Of a stretch of DNA of 10,231 bases, positions 1 through 6,315 are shown in pieces. Under the pieces are notes generated by a model that saw nothing but the letters and a program-made list of their open reading frames with translations, ran no database searches and was not told the DNA's origin. This stretch comes from JAQGMJ01 sp036271855 (lineage in GTDB: Bacteria > Pseudomonadota > Gammaproteobacteria > Burkholderiales > JAEUOS01): contig DATAZV010000148.1 in the NCBI GenBank assembly GCA_036271855.1, positions 1 through 10,231 on the forward strand. Direction: 5' to 3'. A program made the position numbers and the translations under genes. Every line of letters begins with the position of its first letter. Within the stretch, counting starts at the first letter, position 1.

Positions 1-63
1 GCAAAGTTCAGGGGCTTGGCGGCAGCGGGGCACATAGTAGGCAGAGCGGTGGTTTATGCAGGA

Positions 64-92
64 AATATACAGACCTGTCTGTTTATGGTCAA
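64..92 (-). promoter_or_regulatory. Leftward sigma70-type promoter of a divergent gene outside the window
   Basis: Read on the minus strand, a -35 box TTGACC (92-87) and a -10 box TATATT (69-64) are separated by exactly 17 bases. Each box matches the sigma70 consensus at five of six positions. Transcription would start near position 57 and run off the left edge. On that strand an ATG at 35-33 opens a frame that stays open to the edge (11 codons visible, beginning MCPAAAKPLNF). It has no clear ribosome binding site, so the true start may lie further left. The promoter implies a gene divergent from the kor operon. That this gene is a regulator is inference from the operator in the spacer. Confidence 0.6.
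69..82. promoter_or_regulatory. Palindromic operator, TetR-family type
   Basis: The 14-base sequence ACAGACCTGTCTGT is an inverted repeat (ACAGAC, CT, GTCTGT). It falls almost entirely within the 17-base spacer of the leftward promoter, where a bound repressor would block RNA polymerase. The core AGACCTGTCT resembles known TetR-family operators such as the NemR box (TAGACCNGTCTA). The likely arrangement is an autoregulated TetR-type gene to the left that may also control kor. The palindrome is directly visible; the regulator family is inferred. Confidence 0.5.
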
Positions 93-142
93 GCCTTATG
101 GTGCTTATATGAAGCGGCGCACCTTTTTCGTGCCACTTTCAC

Positions 143-173
143 CCCGCATGCACTTGTACGAAGAGCATGCGGG
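143..173. repeat. Perfect 9-bp inverted repeat in the kor leader
   Basis: CCCGCATGC (143-151) and GCATGCGGG (165-173) are exact reverse complements around a 13-base centre. No T-run follows on the plus strand and none is visible on the minus strand, so this does not look like an intrinsic terminator. It overlaps the weak candidate promoter for the kor genes, so it could be an operator or an mRNA hairpin. Confidence 0.5.
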
Positions 174-183
174 TGTATACAAT
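154..183 (+). promoter_or_regulatory. Weak candidate promoter for the kor operon
   Basis: TACAAT (178-183) matches the sigma70 -10 consensus at five of six positions. The best -35 partner, TTGTAC (154-159), lies 18 bases upstream and matches at only three. A start near 190 would give a leader of about 120 bases before korC. The poor -35 box suggests either activator dependence or that the real promoter is elsewhere in 100-290. No other convincing pair was found on the plus strand. Confidence 0.3.
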
Positions 184-295
184 TTCAGTGCTAAGCTTTG
201 AAGGTTTAATCAGACCAGCCGCACGCAATCGAATAAAACAAGAGTCAGTCAAAAAAACGCTGTAAACCCAGGTAATGCGGCATCGCCGCTGCCCC

Positions 296-302
296 AAGGA
301 GG
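296..302 (+). promoter_or_regulatory. Strong ribosome binding site that fixes a TTG start
   Basis: AAGGAGG lies six bases before the TTG at 309-311. The korC frame is closed upstream by TAA at 273-275, with no ATG or GTG between that stop and the Shine-Dalgarno. The TTG is therefore the supported start, and the near-perfect Shine-Dalgarno may compensate for the weak start codon. Confidence 0.85.
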
Positions 303-308
303 CAAGTT

Positions 309-2132
309 TTGAAGCCAACCGACATCGGTCAGCCAGACTACTTTCACAAAGTCGTTGATTGCCAATGGGCCTGTCCCGCCCACACCCCCGTCCCTGAATA
401 CATCCGCCTGATTTCCGCGGGCCGTTATTCCGATGCCTACATGGTCAACTGGGAATCCAACGTATTCCCGGGCATCCTCGGCCGCACCTGCGACCGCCCC
501 TGCGAGCCGGCCTGCCGCCGCGGCCGCGTCGAAGATGGCCAGAGCAAGGAGCCGGTCGCCATCTGCCGTTTAAAGCGCGTCGCCGCCGACTACAAGGACG
601 ACGTCAAGGACCGCATGCCGAAACCGGCAGCGAAAAAGAACGGCAAGAAGGTGGCCCTGGTCGGCGCCGGCCCCGCCTCGCTGACGGTGGCGCGCGATCT
701 CGCGCCGCTGGGCTACGACGTCACCGTGTTCGACGGCGACAAGCGCGCCGGCGGCATGATCCGCAGCCAGATCCCGAAATTCCGCCTGCCCGAGTCGGTG
801 ATCGACGAAGAGACCGGCTACGTCCTCGACCTCGGCGTGAACTTTCGCGCCGGTGAGCGCATCGACAGCCTCAAGGCCTTGCTCGGCCAGGGTTACGACG
901 CGGTGTTCGTCGGCTCCGGCGCGCCGCGCGGCCGCGACCTCGACCTGCCCGGCCGCAAGGAGTCGGCAAAGAACATCCACATCGGCATCGACTGGCTGTC
1001 TTCCGTTTCCTTCGGCCACATCGACAAGATCGGCCGCCGCGTCATCGTGCTCGGCGGCGGCAACACCGCGATGGACTGCTGCCGCTCCTCGCGCCGTCTC
1101 GGCGGTGACGAAGTGAAGGTGATCGTGCGCTCCGGCTTCGATGAAATGAAAGCCAGCCCCTGGGAAAAGGAAGACGCCGCGCATGAAGGCATCCCGATCA
1201 TCAACTTCCTGGTGCCCAAAGAATTCAAGCACGAGAACGGCAAGTTGGTGGGCATGGTGTTCGAGAAGGTCAAGGCGGTGTACGACGACAAGGGCCGGCG
1301 TTCGCTGGTCAATGCCGGCGAGCCGGACCAGCATTTCGAGTGCGACGATGTGCTGATTGCCGTGGGCCAGGAAAATTCCTTCCCCTGGATCGAGCGCGAC
1401 ATCGGCCTGGAATTCGACAAGTGGGGCATGCCGGTGGTCGGCAAGGAAACCATGCAGTCGTCCCTGCCGAAAGTGTTTTTCGGTGGCGACGCCGCCTTCG
1501 GCCCGAAGAACATCATCTGGGCGGTGGCCCACGGCCACGAGGCGGCGGTGTCGATCGACCGCTTCCTGTCGGGTGAAGACGTCTCGGTGCGCCCGCCGCC
1601 CACGGTCAAGGTGTTGAGCCAGAAAATGGGCATCCACGAGTGGAGCTACGACAACGCGATTTCCAACGACATCCGCTTCAAGGTGCCGCTGAAAGACATC
1701 AATATCGCGCTGAAAAACATCAAGGTCGAAGTGGAGCTGGGCTTCGACCCGCAGATGGCCTACAAGGAAGCGCAGCGCTGCCTCAACTGCGATGTGCAGA
1801 CGGTGTTTTCCGCCGCACAGTGCATCGAGTGCGACGCCTGCGTCGACATCTGCCCGATGGACTGCATCACCTTCACCGAGAACGACGCAGAGCCGGTATT
1901 GCGCGAGCATCTGAATGCGCCGGCCTTGAATCTCGCGCAGGACCTGTACATCGGCGAGGGCCTGAAGACCGGGCGCATCATGGCGAAAGACGAAGACGTC
2001 TGCCTGCATTGCGGCTTGTGCGCCGAGCGCTGCCCCACCGGCGCCTGGGACATGCAGAAATTCCTGATCGACACCACCAAGGCTGGTCCGGGCTGCCGTG
2101 ACCATCCCGCGCCGCTGCGCAAGGCCGCCTGA
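309..2132 (+). CDS. korC: NAD(P)H/ferredoxin oxidoreductase subunit of 2-oxoglutarate oxidoreductase (GltD-like, 607 aa)
   Basis: This is a flavin and iron-sulfur electron-transfer protein related to the glutamate synthase small subunit. Residues 1-110 form the N-terminal Fe-S domain, with Cys18/Cys22, Cys61/Cys65/Cys69 and Cys86. A dinucleotide fold follows (VALVGAGPAS, 115-124) with the GGMI segment typical of FAD binding. A second fold, VIVLGGGNTAMD (245-256), fits NAD(P)H binding. The FAD-site motif FGGDAAFGPKN is at 391-401. The C-terminus has the hallmark RCLNC (490-494) and a two-cluster ferredoxin domain: CIECDACVDICP (505-516) and CLHCGLCAERCP (565-576). It starts with TTG behind a strong Shine-Dalgarno and lies 84 bases before korA. 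The likely role is to pass electrons between the Kor catalytic core and NADP(H) or ferredoxin in the cytoplasm, as described for the Azoarcus evansii 2-oxoglutarate:NADP+ oxidoreductase. The family is sure; the korC name is inferred from the neighbours. Confidence 0.85.
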   Translation: MKPTDIGQPDYFHKVVDCQWACPAHTPVPEYIRLISAGRYSDAYMVNWESNVFPGILGRTCDRPCEPACRRGRVEDGQSKEPVAICRLKRVAADYKDDVKDRMPKPAAKKNGKKVALVGAGPASLTVARDLAPLGYDVTVFDGDKRAGGMIRSQIPKFRLPESVIDEETGYVLDLGVNFRAGERIDSLKALLGQGYDAVFVGSGAPRGRDLDLPGRKESAKNIHIGIDWLSSVSFGHIDKIGRRVIVLGGGNTAMDCCRSSRRLGGDEVKVIVRSGFDEMKASPWEKEDAAHEGIPIINFLVPKEFKHENGKLVGMVFEKVKAVYDDKGRRSLVNAGEPDQHFECDDVLIAVGQENSFPWIERDIGLEFDKWGMPVVGKETMQSSLPKVFFGGDAAFGPKNIIWAVAHGHEAAVSIDRFLSGEDVSVRPPPTVKVLSQKMGIHEWSYDNAISNDIRFKVPLKDINIALKNIKVEVELGFDPQMAYKEAQRCLNCDVQTVFSAAQCIECDACVDICPMDCITFTENDAEPVLREHLNAPALNLAQDLYIGEGLKTGRIMAKDEDVCLHCGLCAERCPTGAWDMQKFLIDTTKAGPGCRDHPAPLRKAA

Positions 2133-2216
2133 ACGCAAGCGGCGGCCGCAAGCAAGGTATACGGGCAAGCAAGTGAAAACAGCGCGAACCATATCGCGGG
2201 AGAGCAGAAAGCCAGT

Positions 2217-4070
2217 ATGAACAAGATCCAGGCAGTCAACGATTTCGTCGTCAAGTTCGCCAACGTCAACGGTTCCGGTTCCGCTTCCGCCAACGAGCTG
2301 TTCGCCCGCGCCATCCTGCGCATGGGCGTGCCGGTGAGCCCGCGCAACATCTTCCCCTCCAACATCCAGGGGCTGCCGACCTGGTACGAGGTGCGCGTGA
2401 GCGAGAGCGGCTACCTGGGACGGCGCGGCGGCTGTGACCTGATGGTGGCGATGAACCCGCAAACCTGGGACGCCGACATCAAGGAGATCGAGCCCGGCGG
2501 TTACCTGTTCTACGACAGCACCCGGCCCCTGCCCAAGTCCAAGTTCCGCGAAGACATCACCGTGATCGGCATGCCGCTGACGCAGATCACCAACGAGGCG
2601 TACACCGACGTACGCCAGCGCCAGCTGTTCAAGAACATCATCTACGTCGGCGCGCTCTCGGCCCTGCTGGACATGGACCCGAAAGCGGTCGAGCAATTGT
2701 TCGGCGAGCAGTACAAGGGCAAGGAAAAGCTGATCGACTCCAATCTCAAGGCCCTGCACATGGGCCGCGACTATGCCTTCGCCAATCTCGATTGTGCGTC
2801 CATGGGTTTGAAGGTCAAGCACTCCGACAACGTCGGCAAGAAGATTTTCATCGAAGGCAACAACGCCGCGGCGCTGGGCTGTGTCTATGGCGGCGCCACG
2901 GTGTGCGCGTGGTACCCGATCACCCCGTCATCCTCGCTGGCCGAGGCATTCCAGAAGCATTGCAGCAAGTTCCGCGTCGACAAGGACACCGGCGAGAACA
3001 ACTTCGCCATCATCCAGGCGGAAGACGAACTGGCTTCCATCGGCATCGTCATCGGTGCCGGCTGGAACGGCGCACGCTCTTTCACCACCACCTCCGGCCC
3101 CGGTATTTCGCTGATGACCGAGTTCATCGGCCTGGCCTACTTCGCCGAGATTCCCGCCACCATCATCAACGTGCAGCGCGGCGGACCCTCCACCGGCATG
3201 CCGACGCGCACCCAACAAGCGGATATCCTGTCCTGCGCCTACGCCTCGAATGGCGACACCAAGCATCCGCTGCTGTTTCCGGAAGACCCGAAGGAGTGCT
3301 TCGAGTTCGCCGCCGAGGCGCTGGACCTGGCCGACCGCCTGCAGACGCCGATTTTCGTCATGACCGACCTCGACATCGGCATGAACCAGCGCCTGTGCGA
3401 TCCCCTCGAATGGAAAGAGGGTCGCGAGTACGACCGCGGCAAGGTGATGACGGCCGAAGAGCTGGAAGCAGGCAAGGATTTCGGCCGCTATCTCGATGTC
3501 GACGGCGACGGCATTCCCTTCCGCACCTACCCCGGCACCCATCCGAAGCGCGGCGCTTATTTCACCCGCGGCACCACCAAGGACCGCTACGCGCGCTACA
3601 GCGAAGAAGGCCCGGTGTATATCGACAACATGGAGCGCCTGGAAAAGAAGTTCGAGACCGCGAAAAACCTGGTGCCGCTGCCGCTGACGCGCAAGGCGCA
3701 AAAGCCCTCGAAATTCGGCGTGCTGTATTTCGGCTCCACCAGTCCGGCGATGAACGAGGCGCTGGACACCTTCGACGCCGATGGCATGCACATCGATGCC
3801 ATGCGCATCCGTGCCTTTCCTTTCCACAGCAGCATCATGGATTTCATCGCGGCGCACGACCAAGTGTTCATCGTCGAGCAAAATCGCGACGCGCAACTGC
3901 GCGGCATGCTGATCAACGAGGGCAACCTCGATTCGGCGCAGCTGATTCCCGTGCTGCACTATGATGGCACGCCGATTACCGCGCGCTTCATCGTCAAGGC
4001 CGTCACCGAGAAGATGGCGGCTTTAGGCGTAACCCACAATGTCACTCCGCTGAAAAAGGTGGCGCAATGA
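2217..4070 (+). CDS. korA: 2-oxoglutarate:ferredoxin/NADP+ oxidoreductase, gamma-alpha fused subunit (617 aa)
   Basis: This is the large subunit of a thiamine-dependent 2-oxoacid oxidoreductase, which makes succinyl-CoA and CO2 from 2-oxoglutarate and CoA. Residues 10-195 are the gamma domain (NGSGSASANELFARA at 18-32). Residues 207-600 are the alpha domain, with the conserved YPITPSSS (233-240), the QAEDELASIG segment (267-276) and RGGPSTGMPTRTQQAD (321-336). The 617-residue length fits gamma-alpha fused KorA proteins such as that of Mycobacterium tuberculosis. It has no ferredoxin domain of its own; the neighbouring korC supplies Fe-S clusters. The ATG has only a distant GGGAG (2198-2202) as ribosome binding site. 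The stop overlaps the korB start (ATGA), so the two are probably translationally coupled. Preference for 2-oxoglutarate over another 2-oxoacid is inferred from family resemblance and the nearby icd gene. Confidence 0.88.
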   Translation: MNKIQAVNDFVVKFANVNGSGSASANELFARAILRMGVPVSPRNIFPSNIQGLPTWYEVRVSESGYLGRRGGCDLMVAMNPQTWDADIKEIEPGGYLFYDSTRPLPKSKFREDITVIGMPLTQITNEAYTDVRQRQLFKNIIYVGALSALLDMDPKAVEQLFGEQYKGKEKLIDSNLKALHMGRDYAFANLDCASMGLKVKHSDNVGKKIFIEGNNAAALGCVYGGATVCAWYPITPSSSLAEAFQKHCSKFRVDKDTGENNFAIIQAEDELASIGIVIGAGWNGARSFTTTSGPGISLMTEFIGLAYFAEIPATIINVQRGGPSTGMPTRTQQADILSCAYASNGDTKHPLLFPEDPKECFEFAAEALDLADRLQTPIFVMTDLDIGMNQRLCDPLEWKEGREYDRGKVMTAEELEAGKDFGRYLDVDGDGIPFRTYPGTHPKRGAYFTRGTTKDRYARYSEEGPVYIDNMERLEKKFETAKNLVPLPLTRKAQKPSKFGVLYFGSTSPAMNEALDTFDADGMHIDAMRIRAFPFHSSIMDFIAAHDQVFIVEQNRDAQLRGMLINEGNLDSAQLIPVLHYDGTPITARFIVKAVTEKMAALGVTHNVTPLKKVAQ

Positions 4071-5122
4071 CCTATCTCGCCAAACCCAAGCTGCATCACC
4101 CGACCCTGGCCACCAACAAGCTGGGCTACACCCGGCGCGACTACGAAGGCGCGGTGTCGACCCTGTGCGCCGGCTGTGGCCATGATTCGATTTCCGCCGC
4201 AATCATCCAAGCCTGCTTCAACATCGACCTCGAGCCGCACCGCGTCGCCAAGCTTTCCGGCATCGGCTGCTCGTCGAAGGCGCCGACCTATTTCCTCGGC
4301 GGCTCGCACGGCTTCAACACCGTGCACGGGCGCATGCCCTCGGTGCTGACGGGCGCCAACCTGGCCAACCGCGAGCTGATCTACATGGGCGTCTCCGGCG
4401 ACGGCGACTCCGCCTCGATCGGCCTGGGCCAGTTCGCCCACAGCATGCGCCGCGCCGTCAACATGGTCTACATCGTGATGAACAACGGCGTCTACGGCCT
4501 GACCAAGGGGCAGTTCTCGGCCACCGCCGACAAGGGCTCCAAGTCCAAGCGCGGCGTGGTCAACAACGATTCGCCGGTGGACATGGTGGGCCTGGCGCTG
4601 CAGCTCGGCGCCACCTTCGTCGCCCGCAGCTTTTCCGGCGACAAGGCGCAGCTGGTGCCGCTGATCGAGGCCGCCATCGCCCACCAGGGCGCAGCCTTCA
4701 TCGACGTCGTTTCACCCTGCGTTGCCTTCAACAACCACCCGGGCTCGACCAAGAGCTACGACTACGTGCGCGAGCACAACGAGGCGGTGAACCGCATCGA
4801 CTTCATCCCGCATCGCGACGAGATCACCACCGACTACGCGCCCGGCTCCTTGCAGGAGGTGGTACAACATGACGGGTCTGTGCTTCGGCTGCGCAAGCTG
4901 CACGTCGAATACGATGCGCACGACCGCATCGGCGCGATGAACTACCTGCAGGAGCATCATGCCAAGGGCGAAGTGGTCACCGGCCTGCTCTACGTCGACC
5001 CCGACCCCGAAGACCTGCACGCCCACCTCGGCACCACTGCCAAGCCGCTGAATACGCTGAATACGGCGCAATTGTGCCCGGGCGCCTCCGCCTTGGATAA
5101 AATCAACGCCTCGCTGCGTTAA
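4067..5122 (+). CDS. korB: 2-oxoglutarate:ferredoxin/NADP+ oxidoreductase, beta (thiamine diphosphate) subunit (351 aa)
   Basis: This is the catalytic partner of KorA and binds thiamine diphosphate, Mg2+ and one [4Fe-4S] cluster. The four cluster cysteines expected in beta subunits are all present: Cys34 and Cys37 in LCAGCGHD, Cys68 in GIGCSS and Cys218 in SPCVAFNN. The cofactor motif starts at GDGD (111-114) and ends at MNNGVYGLTKGQ (138-149). Residues after about 240 form the usual C-terminal extension. The length matches stand-alone KorB proteins. The start codon overlaps the korA stop by four bases, implying coupled translation and equal stoichiometry. A hairpin terminator begins 18 bases after the stop. 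I see no missing catalytic or ligand residue, so the enzyme should be active. Confidence 0.9.
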   Translation: MTYLAKPKLHHPTLATNKLGYTRRDYEGAVSTLCAGCGHDSISAAIIQACFNIDLEPHRVAKLSGIGCSSKAPTYFLGGSHGFNTVHGRMPSVLTGANLANRELIYMGVSGDGDSASIGLGQFAHSMRRAVNMVYIVMNNGVYGLTKGQFSATADKGSKSKRGVVNNDSPVDMVGLALQLGATFVARSFSGDKAQLVPLIEAAIAHQGAAFIDVVSPCVAFNNHPGSTKSYDYVREHNEAVNRIDFIPHRDEITTDYAPGSLQEVVQHDGSVLRLRKLHVEYDAHDRIGAMNYLQEHHAKGEVVTGLLYVDPDPEDLHAHLGTTAKPLNTLNTAQLCPGASALDKINASLR

Positions 5123-5139
5123 TTCCCAAGACCGATTTC

Positions 5140-5172
5140 ACGGCCGGGCAGCATGCCCGGCCGTTTTCATTT
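5140..5172 (+). terminator. Intrinsic terminator after korB
   Basis: CGGCCGGGCA (5141-5150) pairs perfectly with TGCCCGGCCG (5154-5163) around a three-base loop, plus an outer A-T pair. TTTTCATTT (5164-5172) follows. This is a GC-rich hairpin with a short, interrupted T-run, consistent with ending the korC-korA-korB transcript. The interrupted T-run may allow read-through into the thioesterase gene, which begins only 33 bases later with no visible promoter between. Confidence 0.75.
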
Positions 5173-5205
5173 CCTCCTTCCGAACCCGCTTTTCAAACTC
5201 ACCTC

Positions 5206-5655
5206 ATGCCCAAGAAAATCGACGAAGCCTCCGCCCGCGCGGCCTTCGAACACGCCATCGCCACCCACGACCAGACCTTCGGCACGTTTTTCCTGGCCCG
5301 GCTGCTCGGCCTGGAGATCAGCTACCCGGACCCCGACACCTGCGCGGTCGAATTCGACTTGAAGGAGTTCATGTTCAATCCGCAGGGCACCCTGCATGGC
5401 GGCATCATCGCCACCGTGCTTGACATCTCGATGGGCCACTTGCTGAAGACGGCAGTCGGCGCCGGCATGACCCTGGAGATGAAGACCCAGTACCTGCGCG
5501 CGGCGCGCAGCGGCCGCTTGCGCGCCGAGGGCAAGTTCCTGAAGAAAGGCAGGTCGATCAATTATCTCGAGACCCGGCTCTACGATGCCGAGCGCAACCT
5601 GCTGGCGACAGCCACCTCGACCTGGCAATTGCTGCCGCCCGCGGCCGCTGCCTAG
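5206..5655 (+). CDS. PaaI-family hotdog-fold acyl-CoA thioesterase (149 aa)
   Basis: This is a small cytoplasmic enzyme expected to hydrolyse acyl- or aryl-CoA thioesters. The PaaI-type core is visible: NPQGTLHGGIIATVLD (58-73), with the HGG motif and Asp73 as the likely catalytic acid, then the strand EMKTQYLRAARSG (91-103). Length is normal for a one-domain hotdog enzyme. The ATG is the only start in frame between the terminator and the core. It has no recognisable Shine-Dalgarno, so translation may be weak or need a longer transcript. The gene lies 83 bases after korB and 36 bases before the next gene, with which it is probably co-transcribed. The substrate cannot be read from the sequence. 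Next to Kor, recovery of CoA from aromatic or dicarboxylic CoA esters is possible but unproven. Confidence 0.8.
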   Translation: MPKKIDEASARAAFEHAIATHDQTFGTFFLARLLGLEISYPDPDTCAVEFDLKEFMFNPQGTLHGGIIATVLDISMGHLLKTAVGAGMTLEMKTQYLRAARSGRLRAEGKFLKKGRSINYLETRLYDAERNLLATATSTWQLLPPAAAA

Positions 5656-5691
5656 CGGAAAAAATTCCAATATCAAGAAAGGGGATGCAGC

Positions 5692-6249
5692 ATGGGCGAG
5701 GAAGAGAGCGCGCAAAACCCGTATTCGGCACCCAAGGCGAAACTCGAGGCCTTTGCCGACCAGGGCACCGCCATCTGGCGCGACGGCAAGATCCTGGTTT
5801 GCCGCCGCGACGCCGCCTTTCCCGGGCGCTGCATCAAATGCAATGAGCCGGCGCGGGAGGCGCCCGCGCGATTCAAGCTGGCCTGGCATCACGCCGGCTG
5901 GTATGTGCTGGTGCTGGTCAACGTCCTCCTCTACGCCGTCGTCGCGCTGGTGGTGCGCAAGCGCGCAACGCTGGAGGTCGGGCTATGCGAAGCGCATCTG
6001 CGCAAGCGCATGCTCTCCCGCTGGATAGGCTGGGGCGGTTTCGCCGTGATCGTGCTTTGCTTTGTGCTCGCCGGCGCATTCCAGGTGAGTTGGCTATTCG
6101 CCGTCGCCGGCCTGGCGATCATTCCCTGGGCGTTTGCCGGCGTACTGCTTTCGCCGCAAATTCGCGCAGCGCGCATCGGCAAGGAATTCCTGCGCGTGCG
6201 CGGCTGCGGCCGCGACTTTCTCGACACCTTGCCGGAATACGTCGAGTAA
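5692..6249 (+). CDS. Uncharacterised three-helix membrane protein with CxxC...CxxH pattern (185 aa)
   Basis: I cannot assign a function. The N-terminus carries NPYSAPKA (9-16), a short motif seen at the start of many uncharacterised proteobacterial membrane proteins. A soluble stretch with CIKCN (47-51) follows. Hydrophobic segments lie at about 69-88, 112-130 and 133-153, and the C-terminal tail is charged. Basic residues around 89-110 suggest that the loop after helix 1 is cytoplasmic. Cys47, Cys50, Cys99 and His102 (GLCEAH) look like a split zinc-ribbon ligand set. However, the first two lie before helix 1 and the last two after it. A clear Shine-Dalgarno (AAAGGGGA, 5678-5685) sits six bases before the ATG. 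It is probably in a two-gene unit with the thioesterase. The inner-membrane location is inferred from hydrophobicity. Confidence 0.75.
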   Translation: MGEEESAQNPYSAPKAKLEAFADQGTAIWRDGKILVCRRDAAFPGRCIKCNEPAREAPARFKLAWHHAGWYVLVLVNVLLYAVVALVVRKRATLEVGLCEAHLRKRMLSRWIGWGGFAVIVLCFVLAGAFQVSWLFAVAGLAIIPWAFAGVLLSPQIRAARIGKEFLRVRGCGRDFLDTLPEYVE

Positions 6250-6275
6250 AAAACCGGGGCGCCTGCGCGCCCCGG
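6248..6275 (-). terminator. Intrinsic terminator of the minus-strand binding-protein gene
   Basis: A perfect 9-bp stem (CCGGGGCGC at 6254-6262 with GCGCCCCGG at 6267-6275) surrounds a four-base loop. Read on the minus strand it is followed by six T residues (6253-6248), which fits termination of the gene ending at 6316. Read on the plus strand there is no T-run after the stem. The T-run overlaps the stop codon of the plus-strand membrane protein. Confidence 0.8.
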
Positions 6276-6315
6276 GAACCGGCAATGCGGGGCGAACCGC
6301 CGCACGCCGATCTCC

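Noticed and set aside
16..201. 61-codon frame on the plus strand in the leader
   Set aside because: It begins with TTG, has no Shine-Dalgarno and runs across the divergent promoter, operator and inverted repeat.
198..213. FNR-like sequence (TTGA ... TCAG) in the kor leader
   Set aside because: An FNR site needs TTGAT-N4-ATCAA. Here the half-sites are eight bases apart instead of six and the second half is imperfect. Oxygen control cannot be claimed from it.
2135..2173. Repeated GCAAGC/GCAAGCAAG between korC and korA
   Set aside because: Two 9-base copies 17 bases apart plus a 6-base copy. They are too short and GC-biased to call a repeat element or a binding site.
570..2822. 750-codon open frame on the minus strand
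   Set aside because: It lies antisense to korC and the start of korA, both strongly supported by motifs. Its translation is low-complexity (rich in H, A, V, D, L) with no domain. Long antisense frames are common in GC-rich genes.
2928..3959. 343-codon open frame on the minus strand
   Set aside because: It is antisense to the korA alpha domain, with no domain or start signal. The similar frames at 3959-4684 and 5167-5892 are rejected for the same reason.
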